From Hyphomicrobium sp. (lineage in GTDB: Bacteria > Pseudomonadota > Alphaproteobacteria > Rhizobiales > Hyphomicrobiaceae), in the NCBI RefSeq assembly GCF_019753045.1, contig NZ_JAIELN010000014.1, positions 62,001 to 126,000 on the forward strand: a stretch of 64,000 nt of DNA. The letters are read 5' to 3'. The first letter of the stretch is position 1, and the number at the start of each line of letters is the position of its first letter. Shown here piece by piece: positions 37,808 through 46,461 of the stretch. Both the position numbers and the translations under genes were made by a program. The notes under the pieces are model-generated. The model was not told where the DNA came from, did not search any database, and was given only the letters and a program-made list of their open reading frames with translations.

Positions 37808-38132
37808 AATGCCCCCGTTTTCCCTTTGTCTTCCGGCTCTTCGGCCGTTTATGATACTTTTAAGACTATGCAGAAAATTGGCGCGAGCAAGCCGAAAAGA
37901 TGAATGTCCAATTCATCTGACCAGTCTCGATCGGTTCGAAGAAGCATCGGCTTCGTTCCACTCCGCAGAATCCGCTGCACAGAAGCGGAAGATCCTGACC
38001 ACAGGCGACGATCGCGCCGGGCACTATGCCGCGCTATGTGCGCGTGCGAGAGTTGCGCAATTCAACCCGTCGTGGCCGTCGCCGAAATCGACTCTCAAAT
38101 GGCTCGTTCGCCCAACCAACGGATGCTGGCCG
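37808..38132. other. Spacer between the PQQ dehydrogenase and the adenylate cyclase
   Basis: About 325 bases between divergent starts. The cyclase frame stays open upstream to 37500, but that part overlaps the dehydrogenase gene antisense and has no family similarity. I see no clear operator or RNA element. Confidence 0.5.
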
Positions 38133-40307
38133 ATGAATGCTGGATTGAGCCGTCTGCCACTCGCACTGCTCATCTCCGTCGCATTGCTCGCGACCTGTCT
38201 CGCACTGCGCATCGCAGACCCCGAACCGGTGGCGCGTCTCAGGCTCTCGGCTTTCGACACCTACCTCCGCGCGGCGCCACGTCAGGTCGACCCGTCGTTT
38301 CCGGTACGCATCGTCGCGATCGACGAGGCCTCGCTCGCAGCAGTCGGCCAATGGCCGTGGCCACGAACCAAACTTGCGGACCTTGTGTCGAAACTCGTTG
38401 CGGCCGGAGCCGCATCCGTCACGTTCGACATGGTCTTCGCCGAACCGGACCGGCTTTCTCCGGAAGAGCTTCTGCGCTCCCTGGCTGATGATGCCGGGCA
38501 GGTGACTGCACTCGCGGACTTGGGACGGTTTCCATCCAACGACGCGCGTCTGGCAGCCGCCATCGAAGGTGCGCCCGTTGTTTTGGGGGTCGCCGGAAAT
38601 GCAATCGGGTCCGGCAAGATAAGTCCTTATCCTGCAGCCGTTTCTTATGCGGGTGACGATCCTTTGCTCTTCGTCCACGCCTTCGCAGGCGGCGTGGAGA
38701 ATCTGCCGGGCCTCACGAAAGCGGCCCGCGGTGTCGGCGCCGTCAATTGGTTGCCTTCGAGCGATCAGGTAGTGCGGCGCATACCGCTTCTCGTTTCGAT
38801 CGGCGGCTCGCTCTATCCCTCTCTCGCGCTCGAAGCACTCCGGATCGGCACGAAACAATCGACGATATTCATCAAGTCGTCGGGTGGAAGCGGTGTCGAA
38901 GCTCTCGGACAAAAAACGGGCGTGGAGAGCGTCCGCGTCGGCGATACGGTTCTTCCGTCCGATGGACGAGGCGAGTTGTGGCTGAAGTTCGCGCCGAGCG
39001 ATCCGAGACGCACGATATCGGCGTTGAGTATTTTCGACGGCACTGCGAATGCCGACGATATAAAATCGCGGCATATGATTATTGGTGCGACGGCGACTGG
39101 CCTTCTTGACCTCAGGGCAACGCCGCTCGAGCCTGCTGTTCCGGGTGTCGAAGTTCATGCACAAGCTCTAGAGCAGATGCTCTCGGGCGATCACCTCGTC
39201 CGCCCGGCCTATGCTTCAGGCGCCGAACTCACATTCCTTTTGGTCGTCGGCGTGCTGGTCACTTGGCTGATCGAACGATCGGGAGCTTTGCGCGCCGCAA
39301 TTGTCGGACTGACATCGATCGCGTTCATTGTCCTGCTCTCCTGGCTCGCGTATTCGCGCGCCGGATTGCTGTTCGATCCCGTATATCCGTCGCTCTCCGT
39401 GGCGCTCCTTTATTTCGGCGTATCGCTGACGAGCTTTATCAAATCCGAAATTCAGCGCGCCGAAATCCGCTCGGCATTCGGACATTACGTTGCGGCGCCG
39501 TTGGTCGAGGAACTCGCGAGAAACCGCGATAAGCTGAAGCTCGGCGGCGAGACACGCGAAGTCACGCTTCTTTTCGCCGACGTTCGCGGCTTCTCGAAAA
39601 TTTCGGAAGGCCTGCAGGCGGACGAATTGATCCGTTTCGTCAATCGCCTCTTCACGCCGCTGACGGATGTCATCCTCGGTCATAGCGGCACGATCGACAA
39701 GTTCATGGGCGACGCGGTGATGGCGTTCTGGAATGCGCCGGTGCATGACGCGAACCACGCAAGCAACGCCTGCCGCGCCGCGCTCGCAATGCTCGACCGT
39801 TTAGCCAGTCTCAACGACGCGCTGAGAGCGGAGGCCGTCGCGGCTGGCGCGCCATTCGTGCCGGTGCGCTTAGGGATTGGCTTGAATACGGGAGAATGCG
39901 TCGTCGGCAACGTCGGCTCGCCACAACGCTTCGATTATTCGGTTCTCGGTGACGTTGTGAACGTCGCGGCCCGGTTCGAGGAATCGACGAAGATGTTCGG
40001 CGCGAGGATCGTCGTTGGCGAGCGGACGGCGGCGCAGGCTCCGCAGTTCGCATTCCTGGAACTCGGCTCCGTCACGCCCCGCGGGAAGGATCGTCCAGAA
40101 AACGTTTTCGCTCTGCTCGGAGACGAGACCTACGCCGCCTCCGAAGCGTTTCTCAATGTGCGCAACGCGCATGTTGCGTTTCTTGCCGCGCGTCAGGCCG
40201 GCGACCCGCGACAAGCCGAGGAAGCTCTCGCCGCCTGCATGCGCAGCGCGCCGGAGGACATGGTCGCCTACTATCGCAACAGCGCGCGTGAGAAAATCGC
40301 GACCTGA
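38133..40307 (+). CDS. CHASE2-domain membrane adenylate cyclase
   Basis: The 724-residue protein has an N-terminal membrane helix (about 8-26), a periplasmic CHASE2 sensor domain (about 30-340, with RIVAIDEASLAAVGQWPWPR and GVGAVNWLPSSDQVVRRIPL), two to three further helices (about 365-430) and a cytoplasmic class III cyclase domain (about 470-640). The cyclase has metal-binding FADVRGFSKI (about 480), DKFMGDAVMAFW (about 522, with the base-selecting Lys), and GDVVNVAAR (about 607-614). It should make cAMP in response to an external cue. The convergent neighbour is a FecR-domain protein, a frequent companion of CHASE2 cyclases. Confidence 0.9.
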   Translation: MNAGLSRLPLALLISVALLATCLALRIADPEPVARLRLSAFDTYLRAAPRQVDPSFPVRIVAIDEASLAAVGQWPWPRTKLADLVSKLVAAGAASVTFDMVFAEPDRLSPEELLRSLADDAGQVTALADLGRFPSNDARLAAAIEGAPVVLGVAGNAIGSGKISPYPAAVSYAGDDPLLFVHAFAGGVENLPGLTKAARGVGAVNWLPSSDQVVRRIPLLVSIGGSLYPSLALEALRIGTKQSTIFIKSSGGSGVEALGQKTGVESVRVGDTVLPSDGRGELWLKFAPSDPRRTISALSIFDGTANADDIKSRHMIIGATATGLLDLRATPLEPAVPGVEVHAQALEQMLSGDHLVRPAYASGAELTFLLVVGVLVTWLIERSGALRAAIVGLTSIAFIVLLSWLAYSRAGLLFDPVYPSLSVALLYFGVSLTSFIKSEIQRAEIRSAFGHYVAAPLVEELARNRDKLKLGGETREVTLLFADVRGFSKISEGLQADELIRFVNRLFTPLTDVILGHSGTIDKFMGDAVMAFWNAPVHDANHASNACRAALAMLDRLASLNDALRAEAVAAGAPFVPVRLGIGLNTGECVVGNVGSPQRFDYSVLGDVVNVAARFEESTKMFGARIVVGERTAAQAPQFAFLELGSVTPRGKDRPENVFALLGDETYAASEAFLNVRNAHVAFLAARQAGDPRQAEEALAACMRSAPEDMVAYYRNSAREKIAT

Positions 40308-40320
40308 TGCGATGATCGCA

Positions 40321-41313
40321 TCAGCGGCCTCTGCTGCCGTAGTTGCCGCCATCGCCGCCTCCGCGATGGCCTCCGAATCCGCCCATTCCGCCGCCGCCGA
40401 TTACGATGCCCATACCGGTCATGCAACTCGGGCAATCGTCACCGTATCCTCCATTGCGCGGTTTCGTCGGCTTCTGCGTCGCAACCTTCTGCTTCTTCGG
40501 CTCTTTGCGCGGCGTCTCGGCTTTGCGTGTTTTGACCGGCTTCTGAATCTCGATCGGTGAATGCGGGTTGATGCAATCTTTCGCCGGTGCGTCGGGTAAT
40601 GACGCTTCGATGATTTGCGCGCGCGTCAAAAGCGGGTTGGGATCGATCGATGGAGTATTGATGACGAAGGGGAAGGCTGTATCGAACGCAACCGCGTTGC
40701 CGTCAGGAAGCTTGGACCAATTGAAAGGCCCCGTGACTGTCCCATCGCTTGCGATGTGCATCATCTGTCCTGGACGGTCGAGAACGCGGCAGACATTCTT
40801 CTTGCCGGTCGCCTCGAGCGCGCCTTCGTGAAGCAGCACCCACACCGACTTGTCCGGCAATATGTAAGAGTCGAATATCGTGCCCCGCACGGTTATCGAT
40901 GCGTTCGGTGTGTTGATGACATACGTCGGTTTCGCGGCGACGCCTGTGATGAAGCGAAACGCGCCCTTCGCGACGTTGAGAATGATCGAGCCCGTTTTCT
41001 TGTCGCTGTCGTAAACGAATTTATCGAGCACGAGCCGCGAGCCGGGCCCAAGCGCAAGCTTCGTGTCGTCGTCGAGCTTGAACTCGCCTTGCGCGTCCGT
41101 GTTGACCTCGATGATCTCGTCCTGGCGAACGTCGTCGCCGCGCGCAAGCTTACGCTGCTTTTCTGCGTAATCTGCCATGACGATATTGGTAATCACGACG
41201 GCATCGCCGATGCGCTCGCCCGATGCTGCATGCGCCGGTTGGAGATGGCTGGCGAGCGTGCTCGCCGTAGCGGCCGACACGATGATCGCGAGTTTCTTCC
41301 AAGATCTCGACAT
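40321..41313 (-). CDS. FecR-domain secreted protein
   Basis: The ATG at 41313 gives 330 residues with a signal peptide (to about residue 29, PAHA). A FecR-type domain follows: VRQDEIIEVNTDAQGEFKLDDDTKLALGPGSRLVLDKF and FRFITGVAAKPTYVINTPNASITVRGTIFD split across residues 62-145. The C-terminus is Lys/Pro-rich, then Gly-rich with CPSC and long glycine runs. Single FecR proteins of this kind often sit beside CHASE2 cyclases and may be part of the same envelope-sensing circuit; this is inference. It converges on the cyclase with 13 bases between stops. Confidence 0.8.
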   Translation of the reverse strand: MSRSWKKLAIIVSAATASTLASHLQPAHAASGERIGDAVVITNIVMADYAEKQRKLARGDDVRQDEIIEVNTDAQGEFKLDDDTKLALGPGSRLVLDKFVYDSDKKTGSIILNVAKGAFRFITGVAAKPTYVINTPNASITVRGTIFDSYILPDKSVWVLLHEGALEATGKKNVCRVLDRPGQMMHIASDGTVTGPFNWSKLPDGNAVAFDTAFPFVINTPSIDPNPLLTRAQIIEASLPDAPAKDCINPHSPIEIQKPVKTRKAETPRKEPKKQKVATQKPTKPRNGGYGDDCPSCMTGMGIVIGGGGMGGFGGHRGGGDGGNYGSRGR

Positions 41314-41710
41314 GGCAAAGGTCCCCAAAATCGGCGGATCGAAGGCTATGCGTCCGATGAATAGCACAGTTGCGCTTTGAGGGCTCGTCTAATGGATGCT
41401 CTACATCACGTGTTGTTCCCTGCGTGACAGAGTGCCAGGAAAGTGTCGGCACCCTTTCATTCTCAATCGTTTCGAAATAGCAATTAAACTATAACGTAAG
41501 CAGGTGAGAGTTTCCCGAACGCCGTTTTGAAGAAACTCGAACCATTTACGCGTTGATCAGTTGATGCCAGCGGGACTTGCCTGAACATGAACGCCGGCCC
41601 GCGGAAACCGATCAATCCCGCCAACGCATATCAATGCCGTCGATGACAAAACAAATCTGCAGAACGCATGAGCACGGTACGGCGGGCCGATGCTTGGCGA
41701 GGGAGTAATC
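41314..41710. other. Intergenic region between fecR-domain and SMP-30-like genes
   Basis: About 400 bases between divergent starts. The centre (41450-41540) is AT-rich and should hold the promoters. A short CCAGCGGGACTTGCC stretch and a weak minus-strand frame have no support as genes. No clear repeat or RNA element was seen. Confidence 0.5.
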
Positions 41711-42685
41711 ATGAAGCTGTTTCGCGGCCCTATTATTGGCCTGACCGCCTTTGTCTCTATCGGCGCTCTTATAGTCGCCACGCAGGCGATTGCTGGCGAC
41801 TTGAAGCCGATCGAAATCCCGGGCGATCAAGCCTACCCCGAAAGCATGTCCGCGGCGTCCGACGGAACGATCTACATCAGCAGCCTGGCCTCCGGCGGCG
41901 TCGCCCGCGTCAAGCCCGGAGCGTCGAAAGCTGAGATGTGGATCAAGCCCGGAGCTTTCGATACGCGTTCGACGTTCGGCGTCCTGGTCGATGAGCCGTC
42001 GAAAACGCTTTGGGTTTGCTCCAACGATGTTTCGAGCTTGGGCGTTCCCGGACCGTCGAACGTCACAGGCGCGTATTTAAAAGGCTTCGACCTCGCAACC
42101 GGCGAAGGCAAACTCAGCGCCGCATTCCCCGGCAAGGCGACGATCTGCAACGACATGGTCGTCGCTCCCGACGGCACCGTGTACGTGACGAACACCGCCG
42201 CACCACAAATTTTGCGCCTTAAGCCCGGCGCGAAAGAACTTGAAGTCTGGGTCGAAAACGGTCTGCTCGTTCCGAAGAACGGCGCGGGCCTCGACGGCAT
42301 AGCCTTGGGAAGCGACGGCAATCTCTACGTCAACACCTATGGCGGCGGCGAATTCTTCCGCATCGACGTCAAGGACGGCGCGCCCGGCGCCGTGACCAAG
42401 CTGGCGACATCACGCCCGCTGAAGTTCCCGGATGCTCTGCGCCAGCTCAACGGCAACACGTTCCTCATGGTGGAAGGCGCCGGCACCCTCGATCGGGTGA
42501 TCGTGGACGGCGATAAAGTCACTATCGAAAACTTGAAGGATGGCCTCATCGGCCCGACGTCTCTCGCGAAGGTCGGCAGCACGGTCTGGGTCGGCGAGGG
42601 TCAGCTCAATCATCTTTTCTCGCCGAAAGAGAACGGACCGCCGAAGCTGCCGTTCCAAGCCGTGCCGGTGACGATCGGCGACTGA
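41711..42685 (+). CDS. Secreted SMP-30/gluconolactonase-like beta-propeller protein
   Basis: From the ATG at 41711 (GAGGGAG upstream) the 324-residue protein has a signal peptide ending near AIA-GD (residue 28). The remainder repeats ASDGTIYIS, APDGTVYVTN and GSDGNLYVN-type strands, as in NHL/SMP-30 propellers. It might hydrolyse a sugar lactone made by the neighbouring sugar dehydrogenases; that role is inference from context. It is followed by a hairpin and, 61 bases later, by the sorbosone dehydrogenase/cytochrome gene on the same strand. Confidence 0.75.
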   Translation: MKLFRGPIIGLTAFVSIGALIVATQAIAGDLKPIEIPGDQAYPESMSAASDGTIYISSLASGGVARVKPGASKAEMWIKPGAFDTRSTFGVLVDEPSKTLWVCSNDVSSLGVPGPSNVTGAYLKGFDLATGEGKLSAAFPGKATICNDMVVAPDGTVYVTNTAAPQILRLKPGAKELEVWVENGLLVPKNGAGLDGIALGSDGNLYVNTYGGGEFFRIDVKDGAPGAVTKLATSRPLKFPDALRQLNGNTFLMVEGAGTLDRVIVDGDKVTIENLKDGLIGPTSLAKVGSTVWVGEGQLNHLFSPKENGPPKLPFQAVPVTIGD

Positions 42686-42690
42686 ACAAT

Positions 42691-42716
42691 GCTGCCCGGA
42701 CTTTCGTCCGGGCAGC
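42691..42716 (+). terminator. Hairpin after the SMP-30-like gene
   Basis: A perfect 11-bp stem GCTGCCCGGAC / GTCCGGGCAGC with a TTTC loop, followed by TTCGATCTTTC. It may partly terminate or separate expression of the two propeller genes. Confidence 0.65.
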
Positions 42717-42746
42717 TTCGATCTTTCAAAGTACAGGAGTTCAGCC

Positions 42747-44504
42747 ATGCAACCTGCCGGAACAAAGCGCGCTGCAGTTTTTGCCGCGCCGGTGGCGCTC
42801 GCTCTCGGTTTGCAATTTGCCGGCACGCCCGAGGCGAGCGCCGAAACGTGCCCGGGCGGCAATGCCGGGCTCAGCCTGCCGAAGGGGTTCTGCGCGACCG
42901 TTTTCGCCGACAACATCGGCCATGCCCGCCAGATGGCGGTCGGCAAGGACGGCACCGTCTTCGTGAACACATGGAGCGGCGTCTATTACAAGAACAACGA
43001 TTTGCCGCCGGGCGGCTTCGTCGTTGCGCTGAAAGATACGAAGGGCACCGGCACCGCCGATGTCGTCAAGCGCTTCGGCGAAACGCAGAAGGAAGGCGGC
43101 CACGGCGGCACCGGCCTCGCCCTATACAACAATTACGTATATGCGGAGATCAACGATCGCATCGATCGCTATCCGCTGAAGGACGGAGAGATCACACCCG
43201 AAGGCAAAGCCGAGACGGTGCTCTCCGGCATGCCGATCAACGGCGACCATCCGATGCACTCGTTCATCATCGATGCCGACGGCAATCTGTTCGTCAGCAT
43301 GGGGTCGGCAACCAACAACTGCGAAATCAAGAACCGCATGCCGCACTCGAAGGGTCACAATCCGTGCGTCGAACTGGAGACGCGGGCTGGGGTCTGGAAA
43401 TACGACGCCAACAAGCTTGGCCAGAAATTCTCGCCCGCCGAGCGTCATGCAACCGGCATCCGGAACGGCGAGGGCTTGGATTTCGATTCCGCGGGCCAAC
43501 TCTATGTAACGCAGCACGGGCGCGACCAGCTGCATGAGAATTGGCCGGAACTTTACTCCGCGCAACAGGGCTTCGATCTGCCGGCTGAAGTCGTCGTCGC
43601 GCTGAAGCAGGGCGGCGATTACGGCTGGCCGTATTGCTACCACGACGGCGCGCAGCAGAAGCTCGTGCTGGCTCCGGAATACGGCGGCGATGGCGGTAAG
43701 AAGGTAGGACAGTGCGCTGAGAAGCTCGGACCCGTCGCGTGGTTCCCGGCGCATTGGGCGCCGAACGACATGAAAATTTACAAAGCCTCGACGTTTCCAG
43801 AACCCTATCGCAACGGCATGTTCATCGCATTTCACGGTTCATGGAATCGCGCACCAGGTCCGCAGGGCGGCTACAACATCGTCTATCAGCCGTTTGCCGA
43901 TGGTAAGCCCACCGGCAAGTTCATCGTCTTTGCTGATGGTTTCGCCGGCGCCAAGAAGGATCCAGGCGGCGCTGCGCACCGGCCATCGGGACTGGCCGTC
44001 GGCCGAGACGGCGCTCTCTATATTTCGGACGACGTAAACGGCCGCATCTGGCGCGTCACCTATTCCGGCGATCCGAACTCGAAGACCCTCGATGCAGCGC
44101 CGGAAGTTCAGACACAGGAGGCAAACGCGGGTCAGGCTTCGCCGCCGGAGGGTGTTCATCCTGAGGCCGGAGCATTGGCAGCGCTCCCCGTACCGCCGGG
44201 CTCGACTGCCGATCAGGTCGCGCTCGGAAAGAAAGTCTTCGATGGTGACGTCGGCGGCGCGACATGTGCCGGATGTCATGGCGCGGGCGGGGTGGGCAGC
44301 CCGGTCGGCGCCGATCTCACGTCAGGAAAATGGTTATGGAGCGACGGCAGCGTCGAGGGTATCACCAAGACGATTTTGGATGGCGTGCCCGAACCGAAGG
44401 AGCATCCCGGTGCCATGCCGCCGAAGGGCGGCGTCGAACTATCGGATGATCATGTGAAAGCCGTCGCCGCTTACGTCTGGGCGCTCGGAGATCGGAAGAA
44501 ATAG
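42747..44504 (+). CDS. PQQ-dependent sorbosone dehydrogenase-like protein fused to cytochrome c
   Basis: After a signal peptide (to about residue 32, ASA) comes a beta-propeller of the glucose/sorbosone dehydrogenase type (about 45-445), with GDHPMHSFIIDADGNLFVSMGS, RHATGIRNGEGLDFD, GGDYGWPYCYHDG and FIAFHGSWNR. A linker leads to a C-terminal cytochrome c domain (about 490-585) with the single haem site CAGCH and a distal Met in HPGAMPPKGG. The fusion allows electrons from periplasmic oxidation to pass straight to the respiratory chain. The sugar or alcohol substrate is not known. Confidence 0.85.
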   Translation: MQPAGTKRAAVFAAPVALALGLQFAGTPEASAETCPGGNAGLSLPKGFCATVFADNIGHARQMAVGKDGTVFVNTWSGVYYKNNDLPPGGFVVALKDTKGTGTADVVKRFGETQKEGGHGGTGLALYNNYVYAEINDRIDRYPLKDGEITPEGKAETVLSGMPINGDHPMHSFIIDADGNLFVSMGSATNNCEIKNRMPHSKGHNPCVELETRAGVWKYDANKLGQKFSPAERHATGIRNGEGLDFDSAGQLYVTQHGRDQLHENWPELYSAQQGFDLPAEVVVALKQGGDYGWPYCYHDGAQQKLVLAPEYGGDGGKKVGQCAEKLGPVAWFPAHWAPNDMKIYKASTFPEPYRNGMFIAFHGSWNRAPGPQGGYNIVYQPFADGKPTGKFIVFADGFAGAKKDPGGAAHRPSGLAVGRDGALYISDDVNGRIWRVTYSGDPNSKTLDAAPEVQTQEANAGQASPPEGVHPEAGALAALPVPPGSTADQVALGKKVFDGDVGGATCAGCHGAGGVGSPVGADLTSGKWLWSDGSVEGITKTILDGVPEPKEHPGAMPPKGGVELSDDHVKAVAAYVWALGDRKK

Positions 44505-44510
44505 CAACCG

Positions 44511-44541
44511 AGAGCGCGCGGCCTTGCGGGCGGCGCGCTCT
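44511..44541. terminator. Bidirectional hairpin between convergent genes
   Basis: A 9-bp stem AGAGCGCGC / GCGCGCTCT lies between the cytochrome-fusion stop and the csaA stop, with TTCTCC after it on the plus strand. Confidence 0.65.
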
Positions 44542-44548
44542 TCTCCAA

Positions 44549-44920
44549 TCAGAACAGGCGCGCGCCGTTCGGCACCTTGATGTCGGGCTTGAACATCACG
44601 ACCTCGCCGCTTTCATCCGGAAATCCGAGCGTCAGTACTTCCGACATGAATTTGCCGATCTGGCGCGGCGGAAAATTTACGACTGCCGCCACCTGCCGCC
44701 CGACGAGGGTCGCGCAATCATAATGCCGCGTGATCTGCGCGCTCGATTGCTTGACGCCGATACCGTTGCCGAAATCGATCCTGAGCTTCAGTGCTGGCTT
44801 CCTTGCTTCCGGATAAGGCTCGGCGGCAACGATTGTACCGATGCGGATATCGACCGCGAGAAACTGGTCGAACGTTATCGCTGGCGCCGCGGGCGCATTT
44901 GGATCTTGGACGAGATGCAT
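44549..44920 (-). CDS. csaA: CsaA-like tRNA-binding-domain protein
   Basis: The 123-residue OB-fold protein begins its domain with ITFDQFLAVDIRIGTIVAAEPYPEARKPALKLRIDFG (split here over residues 15-51) and continues with VGRQVAAVVNFPPRQIG and EVLTLGF, the layout of CsaA, a small dimeric protein with a tRNA-binding fold and proposed chaperone activity in secretion. It is the last gene of the minus-strand series, 10 bases after the tautomerase. Its link to amine breakdown, if any, is unclear. Confidence 0.9.
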   Translation of the reverse strand: MHLVQDPNAPAAPAITFDQFLAVDIRIGTIVAAEPYPEARKPALKLRIDFGNGIGVKQSSAQITRHYDCATLVGRQVAAVVNFPPRQIGKFMSEVLTLGFPDESGEVVMFKPDIKVPNGARLF

Positions 44921-44930
44921 AGCGTCGCCT

Positions 44931-45323
44931 CTACTCGAGCTTGCCCGTTAGAAATTGCGCTTCGCCGTTTCCGAACGACCAATCGGCATCGGTGTTGATG
45001 ACGAAGTTGACCATCACATCGCTCGGCGCGATGCCGCAACGGCTGGAAAGCGCCTCCGTCAACAGCCGGTAGAATTCCTGCTTCTGTTCCGTTGAACGCG
45101 GCCGGCTCGTCACCTGAACGAGAACGACCTTGTGGGTGCGCTCGATACCGAGGCCGGTATCCTCGATCCGCACGCGGCTCGGCTCGTGCTCGTGAACGAT
45201 TTGATAGCGGTCGCGAACAGGCACCTTGAATGCCTCCAGCATGGCGTCGTGCGCCGCATCGAGCAGCGTGGCAATTTCGGCGTCAGTGCGCCCCTTGATG
45301 AGATCAAATCGAAGAAATGGCAT
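44931..45323 (-). CDS. Tautomerase-superfamily protein
   Basis: Starting at 45323 the mature N-terminus is MPFLRFDLIKGRTD, placing Pro at position 2 as required for the catalytic proline of the 4-oxalocrotonate tautomerase superfamily. AAGGA precedes this ATG by 7 bases, which favours it over the TTG at 45329. The 130-residue length and the VQVTSRPRSTEQKQEFYRLL segment fit the longer single-chain subgroup. The substrate is unknown. It lies between the AcuI-like reductase and csaA on the same strand. Confidence 0.8.
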   Translation of the reverse strand: MPFLRFDLIKGRTDAEIATLLDAAHDAMLEAFKVPVRDRYQIVHEHEPSRVRIEDTGLGIERTHKVVLVQVTSRPRSTEQKQEFYRLLTEALSSRCGIAPSDVMVNFVINTDADWSFGNGEAQFLTGKLE

Positions 45324-45358
45324 GGGCAATTCCTTGAGGCTACAAATGCTGAAAGACG

Positions 45359-46348
45359 TTACGAGAGGACGCCGGTCTCAACGACGAGACGGCCACGCAC
45401 TTTTCCGGCGAGAAGATCACCCGCGGCTGCGATGGCCTGTTCCAGCGGAATGGTGCGCGTCATGCCATCGAGCTTGTCGAAGTCGATCTCATGGGCGAGA
45501 CGTTTCCAAGCGGTCGTGCGATCCGCAATAGAACGGTAGACGGAGTTGATGCCAACGAGCGTAACGCCGCGCAGAATGAAGGGCGCGACCGTCGTCCGGA
45601 AGTCCAAGCCTTGCGCAAGGCCACATGCAGTGACGACGCCGTCGTCCTTCATGCTCGCGCAGACGTTTGCAAGCGTGTGGCTGCCAACGCTGTCGACTGC
45701 GCCCGCCCATCGAGCCGTTTGAAGCGGCCGGCCCGGCTCCGAAAGCGCTTTGCGATCGATGATCGTCTTCGCGCCCAAGCCTTTCAAGTACTCGGCTTCT
45801 TCGACGCGGCCGGTCGATGCGGCGACGTCGTAGCCGAGGCGCGACAGAATGAGAACGGCAACGCCGCCGACGCCGCCGCCCGCACCCGTTACGATGATCT
45901 CGCCCTTGTCCGGCGTGACGCCTTCGCGTTCGAGCGCCATCACGCATAGCATCGCTGTGTATCCTGCCGTGCCGAGCGCCATCGCGCGGGCAGGGGGCAA
46001 GCCTTCGGGAAGCGGAATGAGCCAGTCACCCTTGACGCGCGCATATTGGGACAGGCCGCCCCAGTGACTTTCGCCGACGCCGAACCCGTTGAGCAGAACC
46101 GCGTCGCCCGCTTTGAAACGGGGATTGCTGCTCTCTTCGACCACCCCTGCGAAGTCGACGCCCGGCACCATCGGGAACGAACGGATGATCGGCCCTTTCC
46201 CGGTAATCGCAAGACCGTCTTTGTAATTGAGTGTCGAATGGCTGATGCGCACCGTCACGTCGCCTTCAGGCAGTGACTGCTTATCGAGTTCCGCAAGACG
46301 AGGCGTTGCGCGCTCGCCGTCTTTTTCTATCAGGATCGCCTTGAACAT
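45359..46348 (-). CDS. acuI: MDR-family NADPH oxidoreductase, acrylyl-CoA reductase (AcuI/YhdH)-like
   Basis: The 329-residue protein has STLNYKDGLAITGKGPIIRSFPMVPGVDFAGVVE, a strong AcuI/YhdH pattern (split over residues 38-72), and a Rossmann site VTGAGGGVGGVAVLIL (about 154-169). It lacks zinc cysteines, as expected for the quinone-reductase branch. The family reduces acrylyl-CoA to propionyl-CoA and also detoxifies acrylate. It lies 113 bases and a hairpin downstream of tdm. No DMSP lyase or other acrylate source is visible here, so its role in this place is open. Confidence 0.85.
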   Translation of the reverse strand: MFKAILIEKDGERATPRLAELDKQSLPEGDVTVRISHSTLNYKDGLAITGKGPIIRSFPMVPGVDFAGVVEESSNPRFKAGDAVLLNGFGVGESHWGGLSQYARVKGDWLIPLPEGLPPARAMALGTAGYTAMLCVMALEREGVTPDKGEIIVTGAGGGVGGVAVLILSRLGYDVAASTGRVEEAEYLKGLGAKTIIDRKALSEPGRPLQTARWAGAVDSVGSHTLANVCASMKDDGVVTACGLAQGLDFRTTVAPFILRGVTLVGINSVYRSIADRTTAWKRLAHEIDFDKLDGMTRTIPLEQAIAAAGDLLAGKVRGRLVVETGVLS

Positions 46349-46410
46349 CTCGTGCCTCCGAGGGGTTCGGCGCGTTTACTCTTCGCAGTCATCGGAGGCA
46401 AGACGCGAAA

Positions 46411-46432
46411 CGGCCGCCATCGCTGGCGGCCG
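46411..46432 (-). other. Hairpin between tdm and the acuI-like gene
   Basis: A perfect 9-bp stem CGGCCGCCA / TGGCGGCCG with a TCGC loop, extended by outer GCGAAA / TTTCGC arms. There is no U-tract on the minus strand. It may mark the 3' end of the tdm mRNA or reduce read-through into the next genes. Confidence 0.6.
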
Positions 46433-46461
46433 CCACTTTCGCATGGGAGTTATGCGAAGGC

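Noticed and set aside
37500-38132. An upstream extension of the adenylate cyclase frame adding about 210 residues
   Set aside because: It overlaps the PQQ dehydrogenase gene antisense, is basic and low in structure, and lacks any domain; the ATG at 38133 precedes a normal membrane helix.
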